In this document: piece by piece, positions 33,863 through 43,900 of the stretch | How positions within the stretch are numbered: position 1 is the first letter of the stretch | Layout of the letters: every line of letters starts with the position of its first letter | Assembly: GCF_008728515.1 (NCBI RefSeq) | Contig: NC_044981.1 | Location: forward strand, 100,018,043 to 100,082,042 | DNA: 64,000 bases | Reading direction: 5' to 3' | DNA from: Papio anubis | Taxonomy: Eukaryota > Chordata > Mammalia > Primates > Cercopithecidae | Position numbers and translations under genes: made by a program | Notes under the pieces: model-generated | Told to the model about the DNA's origin: nothing | What the model saw: only the letters and a program-made list of their open reading frames with translations | Databases searched by the model: none

Positions 33863-34711
33863 GCTCTCACATGCCACGAACTTCATTTTAAAAATCGGTA
33901 CAAATTCATGCGACGCAATTGCAATGTGAAATTGCCAAACTTGCAAAAGGTGAATGAATTCATAAAGTTGACCAAAGTTATGGGTGAGAGCCGCTGGAAT
34001 TACGATCAAAGCCATTGACAAATGAGCCTCCTGCAGAGACGGAACTCTTCAATCCAGCAAAGCCAGTGTTACTGAAATTCTTCCTGATGAAGAGAGACCC
34101 TTAGGAAAACTAATGAAGTGCTCAACTTTTTCCTTGTGATGCAAAAATGTGATATAAATATATATAATCATACAATTATCTTTGAAACATTTTATACCAA
34201 AAATGAATCAGTCATGATTCATTCTCTGTTCACTCTAAACGTGTAATTATTGTGTTAATTTTATCCCAGAAAGAGAACTTTTTATAATTTTTAGATTTAT
34301 TTTCCAAGATAACCAATAACCAATTTAGACATTTTTCCCTATTTACTATAAAGTTTTGGTCCCTATTCTAAGTGGATTCATTTTAAATGGCTGTTTTCTA
34401 TTAAAAATTATCCCTAGAGAAAGGGTGGGGGAGCAGGGGAAAGCCTCCAATGAAGACCCCCAAAAAGGATCCTAAAGGGGCAGACAAGAGGCCTTAGCAC
34501 AGCTGCGTGGGGAAGCTGTGGAGAGCAAGGCCACGTGCCACCCTAAGCAGAGCCCCTTTCCCTATGTGGCCTAAAGATTATCCCCTTATTATGTAGCCTG
34601 AAACTTCATCCGTAAGGGAAAATCACCAGTCTGGTAAGTTTAACATTACAAAGGGATCACTAAGATCAGTGTCACATGGGAAAAGAATTTAACACCTTTC
34701 TGAAGGGGTCT
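33863..34711. other. Unique DNA, no gene seen
   Basis: A 65-residue plus-strand frame ends at 34018. Its 33880-34018 part has several CpGs (CATGCGACGC, AGAGCCGCTGG) and no repeat match; its function is unknown. The rest is AT-rich or mixed unique DNA. Confidence 0.45.
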
Positions 34712-34915
34712 GGGGAACATACCATTGATTGAGTGCCTCCAAGTGCCAAGTATTAGGTAGGGCGTAGTCTCCTAATCCTCTGCAAATCAAGTACTGTCTA
34801 AGAAAGAGTTTCTGCAAGGTCTCACAGATAGGAAATAACAAAGTCATGAAGGAAACTGGGATCTTGCTAGGCACAAAGCCCATGCTGTTTTGCCACCCCG
34901 TGCTGGTTTGTCTGA
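34712..34915 (-). mobile_element. MIR SINE, minus
   Basis: CATTGATTGAGTGCCTCCAAGTGCCAAGTATTAGG and AAACTGGGATCTTG-like text follow the reverse complement of MIR. Confidence 0.6.
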
Positions 34916-35049
34916 CTGCATGCCACAACAGATGTGTCATTGGTTTCCAGGAGCTGCCTCTCCCTGTCATAAGGGCTAGATGAGACTGAGTAGATGGAAG
35001 ATCAAGCGTATAAGGGAGACCATCTGGGCCTAGGCCCTTTCCAAGGCTT

Positions 35050-35165
35050 GTCAGTTTTGTGAACTTGAGGAATAAGAAATGTTTTCAACCTCTCAGAAGA
35101 TTTCTGTTGCCTCTGTAAAATGAGAATAGTATTAATGCTTGTCCTCATATAGTTGTTGACTTCAA
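35050..35165 (+). mobile_element. MIR SINE fragment
   Basis: TGTGAACTTGAGGAATAAG, CAACCTCTCAG, TTGCCTCTGTAAAATGAGAA and CTCATATAGTTGTTG match the core and 3' part of MIR. Confidence 0.6.
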
Positions 35166-35169
35166 AAAA

Positions 35170-36499
35170 ACTCATCTTAAAATTCAGAGGAATAACTAGT
35201 AAGACTCAATATTAAATTAAACATGTCCATTCAAAGTTATCTCCATAAAGGCACCAACAGGAATATTTAGAATGAAACCAGCTGATTCTAAGGTTAACAT
35301 GGAAAAATGAGCTCTAAGGTTAATATGGAAAAATGAACAGTCAAGAATATTCTGAGAAAAGTGAGTAATGAGAAGGTAAGTCCAAGTAGAGAGCAAAAGA
35401 TATTATAAAGCTATACTAATTAAAACAATATGATATTATGCCTGGAAGAACAGAACAATAGAGCACAACAGGGAGTCCTGGAATGGACTCAAATACATGC
35501 CGGAATTTAAGATATGATCAAAGTGTCATTTCAAATCAGTAGGTAAAAGATGGATTGTCCAATAACCGTCAGAACAACTGAATAGCCATCTGAGGGAAAC
35601 ACATTTTGACTTTTGACCTTTCACAAAAAATAAATTATTGATGGATAGATAGATTTCAACGTACAAAATGAAGCCATTAAAATTGCTAAAAGGAAACATG
35701 GGATAAATTTTTACAACCTCAAAATCAGGTGGTCTTGAAACTATGTAGAATCTGCTGTAATATTAAAAAAATGAATTTGACTATACAATATTTTTAATTT
35801 CTACATGTAAAGAAACCACAGCATGGAGAAAAATAACCCTGTGGTTACTTCTTTTCTTCTTGTATGCCTCAAGATATTTTCATTTGCTATTTCTTCTGCC
35901 TGAAAATGTTCTTTCTCCAGCTTACATATAACAAACAGCAAAAATTATTTGCAATGTATAAAAATATTCCAACAAATCAATAAGAAAATATCAACAATAC
36001 AAAAGAAAAAATGGGTAAAGACAGTAACTCACAAAAATGAAATACAAATGGCTTTCCAGCACATTAGAAAGTAGTCAACCTTACTCAAAATAAGTGAAAC
36101 TCAAAAAACACTATAAGATACCATTTTTAACTATCACATTGGTGAAAAACAAAAATGTGATTACATATTAGAAAAGTGAAACAAGGGCTCTTATACAATG
36201 TTGGTGAGAAGGTGATTAGAACAATCTTTATACAAGGAAATTTGGGAGTATCTGTCAAAAATATAAATGTACATATTTTTGACCCACAAATTCTACTTAC
36301 ATCAAAATTAAATATCTGTGAAACCTTTATATATACATATTCTGATCCTAGTATATCTAATAAAAATATTTTCACATGTATACAAAAAAGGGAAATTAAT
36401 GCAATATTTTTTGATAATATAAAATAATACAAATCAAATATCCTTCAGTTGGAGACTGATTAAGTAAGTGATAGCACATACATGCAATGAAATAATCTT
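35170..36499 (+). mobile_element. Old L1 (L1M/L1ME-type) ORF2 3' region
   Basis: Text such as TATAAAGCTATACTAATTAA, GGACTCAAATACATGCCGG, AAATTATTGATGGATAGATAG and GTTGGTGAGAAGGTG is decayed L1 ORF2 C-terminal sequence. A local direct duplication of TCTAAGGTTAA(C/T)ATGGAAAAATGA occurs at 35288 and 35312. The element is interrupted by AluJ and purine-rich DNA at 36500, and its 3' end resumes at 37065. Confidence 0.75.
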
Positions 36500-36757
36500 G
36501 GTCAGGCATGGTGGCCTGTAATCCCAGAACTTTGGGAGCCTGATGCGGCGTTCAAGACCAGCATGGGCAGAAAAATAAGACCCCATCTCTACAAAATATT
36601 TAAAGAGTAGCCAGGCGAGGTGGTGCATGCCTGTAGTCCCAGCACTTTAGGAGGCCAAGGCGAGAGGATCTCTTGAGCACAGGAATTTGAGGGGGCGGTG
36701 AGCTATGATCACACCAGTACACTCCATCCTGGGTGACAGAACAAGACCCTGTCTTAA
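36500..36757 (+). mobile_element. AluJ-type SINE
   Basis: A degraded dimeric Alu (GGTCAGGCATGGTGGCCTG ... GGGTGACAGAACAAGACCC) with a small deletion in the left monomer. Its A-rich tail grades into AAAAG repeats. Confidence 0.85.
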
Positions 36758-36805
36758 AAGAAAAGAAAAGAAAGGAAAAGAGAGGTAGGGGAGGGAGGAA
36801 GGGAA
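36758..36805 (+). repeat. Purine (AAAAG/GGGA) tract, Alu tail
   Basis: AAAAGAAAAGAAAAGAAAGG followed by GAGAGGTAGGGGAGGGAGGAAGGG; all purine apart from one T. Confidence 0.85.
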
Positions 36806-36909
36806 AGCTGAGGGGTCTATTTAATCTTCATTGTCATATGGCCTTCATTAAGATTTTCCAGATTATTTCTTCCACCCAGGCCACTGAATTTGTAACTTCT
36901 TAAAAATTA
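36806..36909 (+). repeat. Inverted duplication, arm 1
   Basis: About 104 bp beginning AGCTGAGGGGTCTATTTAAT, the reverse complement of 37717-37821 with only a handful of differences (for example one A missing in GAAGAAAATAATC, and CTTGTAAC/CTTCTAAC type changes near the end). It sits inside purine tracts on both sides. Confidence 0.9.
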
Positions 36910-37054
36910 GAGGAGGAAGAGGGGAAGGGGGAGAAGGAGGGGAAGGAAGGGAATGAAAGAAAGGAGGAAGCTAGGAAGGGAGGAAGAAAAGGAAGGGAGG
37001 GAGGGAGGGAGGAAAGGAGGTAGGGAAGAGGAAGGGAAGAAAGAAAGAAAAAGA
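36903..37054 (+). repeat. Purine-rich (GGAA/GAGG)n tract
   Basis: About 150 bp almost entirely of A and G (AGGAGGAAGAGGGGAAGGGG, GGAAGGGAGGGAGGGAGGGA) with few interruptions. Mirror-like purine tracts of this kind can form triplex DNA. Confidence 0.9.
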
Positions 37055-37064
37055 TTCTACAGTC

Positions 37065-37290
37065 ATTAACAGGAGTGAGATAGCTCTAGGTGTGCTGAAT
37101 GAACTCCAAGTTATACCATTATGTGAAACAAATCAAGGTGTAGAACAAAACATACAGTATTCTACCATTTGCATGTGTATTAGGCACATATGTATACAGC
37201 TATATATGTATATTTTAGGATCAAGGATGGAGGAAAACTTGTATTTTTTTAATTTTTTATCATGTTCACATATTATCTATCAAAAAATTA
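37065..37290 (+). mobile_element. Old L1 (L1ME-type) 3' end
   Basis: GAATGAACTCCAAGTTATACC, GTGAAACAAATCAAGGTGTAG and ATTCTACCATTTGCATG match the L1ME/L1MC 3' region and continue the element interrupted at 36500. Confidence 0.75.
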
Positions 37291-37424
37291 AGAAAGAAAA
37301 AATGTTAAGCAAGGCCTTGAAATATTCGGGCAGACTATCCATTGTCAGCACCACTGAGCCTTGTTGACACAAATAATGAAGAAGTTTGCACTGAAATTCA
37401 GTAGCACTAGCATGATACAGTGCA

Positions 37425-37560
37425 TATGCACAGTAGGTACTTGGAGTTAGAAGACATGCTTTAGCTCCCAGTTCCACATCTTAAAAGCTGTGTGATCTCG
37501 AAAAGGGCACTTACACTTTTGAACCTCGAATTTCTCAACTATCAATAGGGACAAACAAGA
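37425..37560 (+). mobile_element. MIR SINE
   Basis: ACATGCTTTAGCTCCCAGTT, AAAGCTGTGTGATCTCGAAA, GGCACTTACACTTTTGAACC and TTTCTCAACTATCAATAGGG follow the MIR order. Confidence 0.7.
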
Positions 37561-37614
37561 CAGGGGTTTCATTTGAGGTTGCAATTGGGTAATATAGCTG
37601 AAAGTATTGTATAA

Positions 37615-37734
37615 ACTTAAAGTGACATAAACGTGCTAGTTAACATCTAATTAATTTCTAAGAATTTAATGCCATGCAAACTTAAAGTGACATAAACAAG
37701 CTAGTTAATATCTAATTAATTTTTAAGAAGTTAG
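37615..37734 (+). repeat. Tandem direct duplication, 65-bp period
   Basis: ACTTAAAGTGACATAAACGT at 37615 recurs as ACTTAAAGTGACATAAACAA at 37680; the match continues through GCTAGTTAA.ATCTAATTAATTT.TAAGAA. The second copy runs directly into inverted arm 2. Confidence 0.88.
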
Positions 37735-37821
37735 AAACTCAGTGACCTGGGTGGAAGAAAATAATCTGGAAAATCTTAATGAAGGCCATATGACAATGAA
37801 GATTAAATAGACCCCTCAGCT
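37717..37821 (-). repeat. Inverted duplication, arm 2
   Basis: The reverse complement of this segment equals arm 1 at 36806-36909 with few mismatches. No transposon family is recognised in it, so it appears to be unique DNA copied in inverted orientation 0.8 kb upstream. Confidence 0.9.
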
Positions 37822-37886
37822 GCAGCAGACAAAGATGCTCAATGTGTCCAAGTAGAGAGTACTGTTCACACATCTGTCCAAAGGGT

Positions 37887-37887
<1 letters not shown>

Positions 37888-37917
<30 letters not shown>
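37888..37917 (+). repeat. (TG)n microsatellite
   Basis: About 14 uninterrupted TG units, followed by TTTGCGCGCACGC. Confidence 0.95.
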
Positions 37918-37921
<4 letters not shown>

Positions 37922-38267
37922 GCGCACGCTGGGGTGGGGGCAGAACGCATACATTTTTTCTTTTCAGTTTGAACCCCAATAAAGAAGTTATTCTTTCTCT
38001 TTGAGTAATTCAATGAATTCAACCTCTCCCTCTATACTGGCAGATGTTAAACACAAAGGGACACAGCCCAGAGGCAGCTGGCCATGGAGCAGAGAGCTCA
38101 GTGAAAGGCAGAAAACTCTGACAAGCCTTTTCCAGGTAGGTGGGAAGCATTTTGTCAAGGAAATTAGAAAGTCATATTTCCATAAAGTTGTTAAAGGCTT
38201 GCTATTTAATGAATTGAATATGAAAACTGAAAAAAAAAATGTGCAGATTAGTACTAAGGACGCTAAT
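37918..38267. other. Unique DNA, no gene seen
   Basis: The 107-residue plus frame (38001-38324) and the 132-residue minus frame (37988-38386) overlap each other. Neither resembles a known family, and both run into the Tigger-type repeat, so they look like chance frames. Confidence 0.5.
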
Positions 38268-38587
38268 AAAGTCATCCCTCTGTCTTCTCGAGGGATTGGA
38301 TCCAGGAACCGCCAAGGATATTGAAATCCACAGATGCTCAAATCCCTGGTATAAAATGGCATAGTGTTTGCATATAATCTATGCATGTTCTCTAAATTAC
38401 TTGTAATACCTGGAACAATGTAAAGGCCATGAAAATAGTTGTTACATTATATTGTTTTTGATTTGTATTATTTTTATTGTTATATCGGTTTTTTTCTTTC
38501 CAAAATACTTTCCATCAGTAGTTGGTTGTATCAGAGGATGTAGAATCTGAGGATATAGAACCTGCAGATATGGAGGGCCGACTGTAT
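38268..38587 (+). mobile_element. Tigger-type nonautonomous DNA transposon (MER2-like)
   Basis: The ends are complementary: AAAGTCATCCCTCTGTCTTC on the left and TGGAGGGCCGACTGTA on the right. The interior GGGATTGGATCCAGGAACC, AAATCCACAGATGCTCAAAT, AAAATGGCATAGTGTTTGCA and GTAGTTGGTTGTATCAGAGG follows a Tigger-derived element of about 330 bp. The exact MER name is from memory. Confidence 0.75.
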
Positions 38588-38734
38588 GAGGAAACAATGA
38601 GCCACAGGCAGCAAGAATTAATGTAAAACAGAGAATGATCAGCAAAAGACAGAAAAGTAAAAGAGAAGCGGCATCACAGGAAACTGGATGTGAAGATTAT
38701 AATACATCTCTGTAAATTATTCGATACTCCTGTC
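38588..38734. other. Short unique DNA
   Basis: No feature recognised. Confidence 0.5.
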
Positions 38735-39850
38735 TGCAAAAGGCGAGTTCTCTTCATACTCTGTTGGTGGGATTGTAAATTAGCACAAGCACTATAGAGA
38801 ACAATTTGGAGGTTCTGCAAACTAAAGATAGGGCTACCATCTGATCCAGCAATCCCACTGCTAGCTATATACCCAAGAGAAAGGAAATCAGTATATCAAA
38901 GAGATTATCTGCACACCCATGTTTGTAGCAGCTCCATTTACAATAGCCAAGATTTGGAAGTAACCTAAATGTCCATCAACAAATGAATGGATGGGGAGAA
39001 AGTGTTCCATATACACAAAGGAGCACTATTCAGCCACAAAAAATGAATAAATAAATAAAAAGAGATTCTATCATTTGCAACAACATGGATGGAACTGGAG
39101 GTCATTATGTTGAGTGGAGTAAGACAAACAGAGAGGCCGGGCGCGGTGGCTCAAGCCTGTAATCCCAGCACTTTGGGAGGCCAAGACGGCGGATCACAAA
39201 GTCAGGAGATCGAGACCATCCTGGTTAACATGCTGAAACCCCGTCTCTACTAAAAAATACGAAAAACTAGCCGGGTGCGGTGGCGGGCGCCTGTAGTCCC
39301 AGCTACCCGGGAGGCTGAGGCAGGAGAATGGCGTAAATCCGGGAGGCAGAGCTTGCAGTGAGCGAAGATCGAGCCACTGCACTCCAGCCTGGGCAACAAA
39401 GCGAGACTCCATCTCAAAAAAAAAAAAAAAAAAAAAAAGTCAAACAGAGAGAGATGAACTTCACATTTTCTCATTTATTTTTGGGAGCTAAAAAGTAAAA
39501 TAATTCAATGCATGGAGATAGGGAGTAGAATGATGGTTACCAGAGGCTGGGAAGGGTAATAGGGTGGTGGGAAGAGGGGGAAGTGGGGATGGTTAATGGA
39601 TTAAAAAAATAGAATAAAAAAGATCTAGTATTTAATAGCACATCAGGGTGACAATAGTAAAAAATAACTTAATTTCACACTTGAAATAAGTAAACAATTG
39701 AACTGTTTGTAATACAAAGGATAAATGCTTGAGGTAATGGATACCCCATTTACCCTGATGTGATTATTACACATTGTATATGTCTCAAAATATCTTGTGT
39801 ACCCTATAAATGTATATACCTACTATGTATCAACAAAAATTAATTTTTTT
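38735..39850 (+). mobile_element. L1 3' end (L1MA-type), split by an AluY
   Basis: ORF2 C-terminal and 3'UTR text: CTGTTGGTGGGATTGTAAAT, CCAGCAATCCCACTGCTAGC, ACAACATGGATGGAACTGG, then AGATCTAGTATTTAATAGCA, CAAAGGATAAATGCTTGAGG and ACCTACTATGTATCAACAAA. The order and 3' end match the L1MA8-9 group as I recall it. An AluY interrupts it at 39135. Confidence 0.85.
39135..39438 (+). mobile_element. Young AluY SINE (Old World monkey-like)
   Basis: It starts GGCCGGGCGCGGTGGCTCAA and has GAGATCGAGACCATCCTGG, six A's in CTACTAAAAAATACG, AAAACTAGCCGGG and GGAGAATGGCGTAAA. An A tail of over 20 and near-identical flanks AAGACAAACAGAGA / AAGTCAAACAGAGA (39121-39134, 39437-39450) show a recent insertion. 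CTCAAGCC, the extra A, AAACTAGCC and GCGTAAA are variants that I associate with cercopithecid AluY. Confidence 0.93.
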
Positions 39851-39854
39851 AAAA

Positions 39855-40400
39855 TGTAGGTTCTGAATCCCTTCCCCCTCGAATCTGACTTTAGTGACTG
39901 GCAAACCAATAAAGTATGTTTAGAGTGACACCATGTGACTTTCATAGGCATGAGACCTATGAAATCATAGAGGCCCCATGGTCAGAAGAGCCCTGCACTT
40001 GGTTTAATGCTCTGCTGTTGCACTCGAGCTTCTTAAGAATTTTTGAACAAGGGGCCCACGTTTTCACCTTGCCTTAGGCCCACGAAGTATATAATCAGTC
40101 TTGCTTCTGAGGCTGTGTCATAAATGGTGATGCAGCTTCCTCCTGGGTCTCTGGAACACTCCTGCTGGAGAGCTAAAGCCCGCCTGCGAGCACTCGCACT
40201 CAAAGAGCCCAGATGGAGAAGTACTGAGACTCCAGCCACAGTTTGACTGCAAGCACGTGAGAAACCCAGAGCCAGACCTGCCCACCTGAACCCTTCCCAA
40301 GTCCTGATCAGCAGGATAATAAATCGGTTGTCAATGTTCTAAGCCTTAAAGTTTTAGGCTGATTTTTTACAAAACAATAGTGATTTGGAACACGGGACTA
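39855..40400 (+). mobile_element. MaLR LTR (MLT1C-like) with an internal insertion
   Basis: TTCCCCCTCGAATCTGACTT, then CTGAGGCTGTGTCATAAATG, GATGCAGCTTCCTCCTGG, ACTGCAAGCACGTGAGAAAC, CAGAGCCAGACCTGCCCACC and GTTTTAGGCTGATTTTTTAC follow an MLT1 LTR. About 160 bp at 39950-40108 do not fit the LTR and look inserted. Confidence 0.75.
39950..40108. mobile_element. Unidentified insertion inside the MLT1 LTR
   Basis: Between TGTGACTTTCATAGGC and TTCTGAGGCTGTGTC lies AGAGGCCCCATGGTC ... TTGGTTTAATGCTCTGCTGT ... TTTTTGAACAAGGGGCCCAC ... GTATATAATCAG. It breaks the LTR order. I recognise the style of an old interspersed repeat but cannot name it. Confidence 0.4.
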
Positions 40401-40776
40401 TGTCAGACCAGATTTGATTTTTTAAACCATGAGTTCTTAATCTTTTATGTGCAGTAAACAAGACAGGCGCAAGTAGGGACAGGTGGAAACACTTCTTTAG
40501 ACCATTTTTCTCCAGCTATTAGCTATTAAGCAAGAACGCGAGATAGTTTAGGAGAGCACATAGCCCTGGGACCCAGGAAACAAGCACGTCTTGACAAGTC
40601 ACTCCTGGGGTGGAGCCTGAACCTGAAGCCAGATGAACCAGTGGTGCATCAACGTGAGGAGCCTAATTGAATGAGGTAAAGAGTGAAGAGAGACAGAACT
40701 TTATTCACCTAATTCATCTTCATTCAGTTTCTGTGTGTCCTGGGATCAACCTTCAGACTGCTGAATCCTTTTGCAT
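40401..40776. other. Unique DNA, no gene seen
   Basis: No repeat or coding signal recognised. Confidence 0.5.
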
Positions 40777-41032
40777 TTCCTTTTTTTGAGATGGAGTCTC
40801 GCTCTGTTGCCCAGGCTGGAGTGCAGTGGTGCAATCTTGGCTCACTGCAACCTTGCCTCCCAAGTAGCTGGGATTACAGGTGCCCACCACTATGCCTGTC
40901 TAATTTTTGTATTTTTAGTAGAGACCGTGTTTCACCGTCTCTAACATAATCTCTAACTACTGACCTCAAGTGATCCACCCGCCTTGGCCTCCCAAAGTGC
41001 TGGGATTACAGGCAGGAGCCATGGCACCCGGC
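40777..41032 (-). mobile_element. Alu SINE, minus, with internal deletions
   Basis: It starts with a T run and GAGATGGAGTCTCGCTCTGT and ends AGCCATGGCACCCGGC. Flanking repeats are TCCTTTTGCAT (40766-40776) and TCCTTTTGCAT (41034-41044). The part between GCAACCTTGCC and TCCCAAGTAGC is shortened. Confidence 0.9.
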
Positions 41033-41084
41033 TTCCTTTTGCATGTCTAACCTCTGATAGGGTTTACAGGGCCAAGGAATAACG

Positions 41085-41215
41085 ACCACCATTCATCAAG
41101 GGCTGATCGTGAGCCAGACTCCCCACCTACACTAGCTTGAATCTCACATACAGCTCCATGGTGGGGGCGGGGGGCTTGTATTATGCCCAGTTTAAAAGTT
41201 AGGAAGGGAAGCTTA
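41085..41215 (-). mobile_element. MIR SINE, minus (first of two)
   Basis: ACCATTCATCAAGGGCTGATCGTGAGCC, GAATCTCACATACAG and ATTATGCCCAGTTTAAAAG fit the reverse complement of MIR. Confidence 0.55.
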
Positions 41216-41221
41216 GAATAA

Positions 41222-41475
41222 TGACGTAGCTTTATAAAGGTAACATCTATTGAGCGCTGACTGTGTGCAGGCTCTGCTGCGTGTTCCATACGCATTACCC
41301 CACTGAATACTCACAGTCATGCTCTGAAGGAGGGGATCACATGATCCCCATTGACAACAGATGATACTCTCCTTCAGAGAGGTGAGGAAATTTGCCCAAG
41401 GTCACAGAAGAGCAGAGCAGGGATGCTGATCCCAAATTACACACAGAGTCTCTCTACTAAGCCCAGGCTCAGCCC
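41222..41475 (-). mobile_element. MIR SINE, minus (second)
   Basis: TAACATCTATTGAGCGCTGA, GTGTGCAGGCTCTGC, GATCCCCATTGACAACAGAT, GAGGAAATTTGCCCAAGGTC and ACAGAAGAGCAGAGCAGGGA follow a nearly complete reverse MIR. Confidence 0.82.
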
Positions 41476-42659
41476 AAGGGACACGCTATTGCCTCCTTGA
41501 AAAGCTCCCTCTGCAGAAGAGGAAAGGGAAGGATTTACCCCCACGTTGGGAGTTTGGTCTTTGGAGGGCATAGGGGGACATCTCCCTCAACTCCCATCAC
41601 TCTGTTATTAGATGATTGCAGTACATTACAGTTCGGGGGATACATGAGGCCTATTTTATAAGAGATGTCATTATAAAAAACAACTTCAGTGCGTTTATTT
41701 TGTACCCCATAAGGCCTTCCATCAGAGGACTGTGCCATTCTGATTGGCTACTAGTCTAAGATTTGGCAGTGACATGGCAAAAGCTCTCTGGAAACATACA
41801 GGGTCCACTTGCCCCCTACTCGCATAAAATGTCTTTATGTGTCTCTAGACATGGATGTCATTTGGTTCCAAGTCTATCAGGCAAGAAAGGTAGACTCGCT
41901 TAAAACAAATGCAGTCAACTGCACGTTCCAGGCTGGGCCCTATCTTTCATAAGCGTGATGTGGATCAACACACACCCCGAATTTTTCCATTTCTGTGGCT
42001 TATATTCACAAAGTTTCGTGTGTATTTGTCTTTCTGATAACTGTCAGAGCTGATTTTGCCAGCGGTTTCTAAGGTTAACAACATCACCCCATCAGACACT
42101 TCTTTTCCTTTTCCTAGATGGGATCTTACACCATCTAGTCCCAATCATGTTTTCTCGCTTATTGTGTAAATTGCATTCATCACTCTAAAAGGGCTTGAAA
42201 CACCTTGACTGCTTTCTCTTATGTGGAACTTGAAATGCATTGATTTCTGTTGCTACAGCCCTAGCTATATGTTTATTATCTGTCAGTTCTAGTTTACTTA
42301 GAAGTTGCCTGTACAGAACCCAGCAGTCTGAAACTAGCTCACCAAAAAAGGGAATCAAAAGCCATAGTTCATCCACATGTTGACACTTGCCATCCACCCT
42401 TGTAGTTCGACTCAGTATCTTTCTCTACTGGGAAGTCCCCTGACATCTGAGGGCTCTCTCTCCTTCAGTGGCCATCAGAAAAGCCCTCTAAATGCCTCCA
42501 GCTGCTAGAAGAGAACAAAGTTGTCACTTCTTGTGATCAAATTCAGAATATCCTGTTATTGCTGCCACCATCATGAATGTATGTCACACAGCAAAGTTAA
42601 GTGAGCCTCAGTTCCCAGGAATCCGATAAAAGGAATATTCCTAAGTTAGGTCCTAGGGA
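41476..42659. other. Unique DNA, no gene seen
   Basis: About 1.2 kb with no recognised repeat. Minus-strand frames of 67-70 residues (41535-41738, 42185-42397) have no known family. Confidence 0.5.
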
Positions 42660-43250
42660 ACTACCTCAGAGGAATAAGGACTGGTCTGGAGGACAGAGAG
42701 TGAGCTTTATTTATTTATTTTATTTTTTATGTTTATTTTTTCTTTGAGACGGAGTTTCACTCATGTCGTACAGGCTGGAGCACAACGACATGATCTCGGC
42801 TCGCTGCAACTTCCATCTCCTGAGTTAAAGCGATTCTCCTGCCTCAGCCTCCAGAGTAGCTGGGATTACAAGCACCTGCCACCACACCCTAGGAGAGACA
42901 GGGTTCCACCATGTTGATCAGGCTGGTCTTGAACTCCTGATCTCAGGTGATCCCCCCACCCCCGTCCCCCTGCTTTGACCTCCCAAAGTGCTGAGATTAC
43001 AGACATGAGCCACCACACCTGGCCAGAGAGTGAGCTTTACAGCAAGATAGATGTAGTATTAGAAAAGTCATTTAACTTCTCTTAGGGGTAGCTTTTGTCT
43101 CTGTAAATGTTGATGATAATAATTCAATTCCAGGGTCATTTAAAACCTACAAATAATGTCTCAAAAAAATTTGTCTCCATGCCTAACAGACAGAAGGTCT
43201 TCAGTAAGAGTAATTATTATTATGAAAAGCAAGCAACTATTAATAGCATT
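42660..43250 (+). mobile_element. MIR SINE split by an Alu
   Basis: GGACTGGTCTGGAGGACAGA before the Alu, and AAGTCATTTAACTTCTCTTA, TTTTGTCTCTGTAAATGTTG, GATAATAATTCAATTCC and CTTCAGTAAGAGTAATTATT after it, make one MIR in plus orientation. Confidence 0.75.
42710..43024 (-). mobile_element. Alu SINE (AluS-type), minus
   Basis: It starts with a TTTA-rich tail and ends at GGCC 43024. The 15-bp duplication AGAGAGTGAGCTTTA at 42695-42709 and 43025-43039 is exact. Confidence 0.95.
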
Positions 43251-43900
43251 CTTTAAAATGATCTATCGTTAATGAAGTTATACTGCATATAGTTTAAATG
43301 GTCATATGAGGCTGTTGGTCTTGTTATGATAGCACTATTCCTTATGTTATGCCTACTTTCCACTCCACAGGCAATGAAAAACTGTTTTCCAGATTAGTTG
43401 GAGTCCCTTAACACTCCCATGGGTTCATGAGCTCTTGGATTCTGGAAATGCATAACCCTAAATTTAGGGTATTTTAAATTTTATTTAAATTATTTTTGGT
43501 CTACATTCTGGCTGATTTCTTTAATTTTATCCTCCTTTCTTTGTTGAAACTAAACATGGATATTAATCATATTATCAGCTAACATTAAACTTGGATTCTC
43601 CCCAAAGCTGGCAAAAGACTCATTAATTTGTATTGTATTCAGAGAAAATAATAAAAGGAAAAAATATATGTGAATGTCACAAACAAGTATCCTATGTAAT
43701 GAAATCAGAATGACTGGATCAGATCAATGGCTTCCTCAGCTTAGAACTGCATCTGATGATGACATCAAGAACCGTGTTGTAGAAGGGAGCGGTTACGCCC
43801 TTGACGTCTGTTTCAAAGTTGGAAATGTAACATGCCTCAGTACTACTCTCCCATAGCCTATTACAGAAGAACAATTAATGGACTTATCTAACGTGTTTTT
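43251..43900. other. Unique DNA, no gene recognised
   Basis: A 60-residue plus-strand frame at 43674-43856 has no family I recognise. A palindromic AAATTTAGGGTATTTTAAATT-like AT stretch lies near 43460-43490. Confidence 0.45.

Noticed and set aside
37888..37935. TG repeat followed by GCGCGC, considered as a Z-DNA promoter element
   Set aside because: A plain microsatellite explains it; no promoter features nearby.
37988..38386. 132-residue minus-strand frame
   Set aside because: Extends into a Tigger-type repeat and overlaps another frame on the plus strand; no family recognised.
39194..39474. Two overlapping minus-strand frames of 72-74 residues
   Set aside because: Antisense to the AluY; typical Alu-derived peptide text such as LALLPRLECSGSI.
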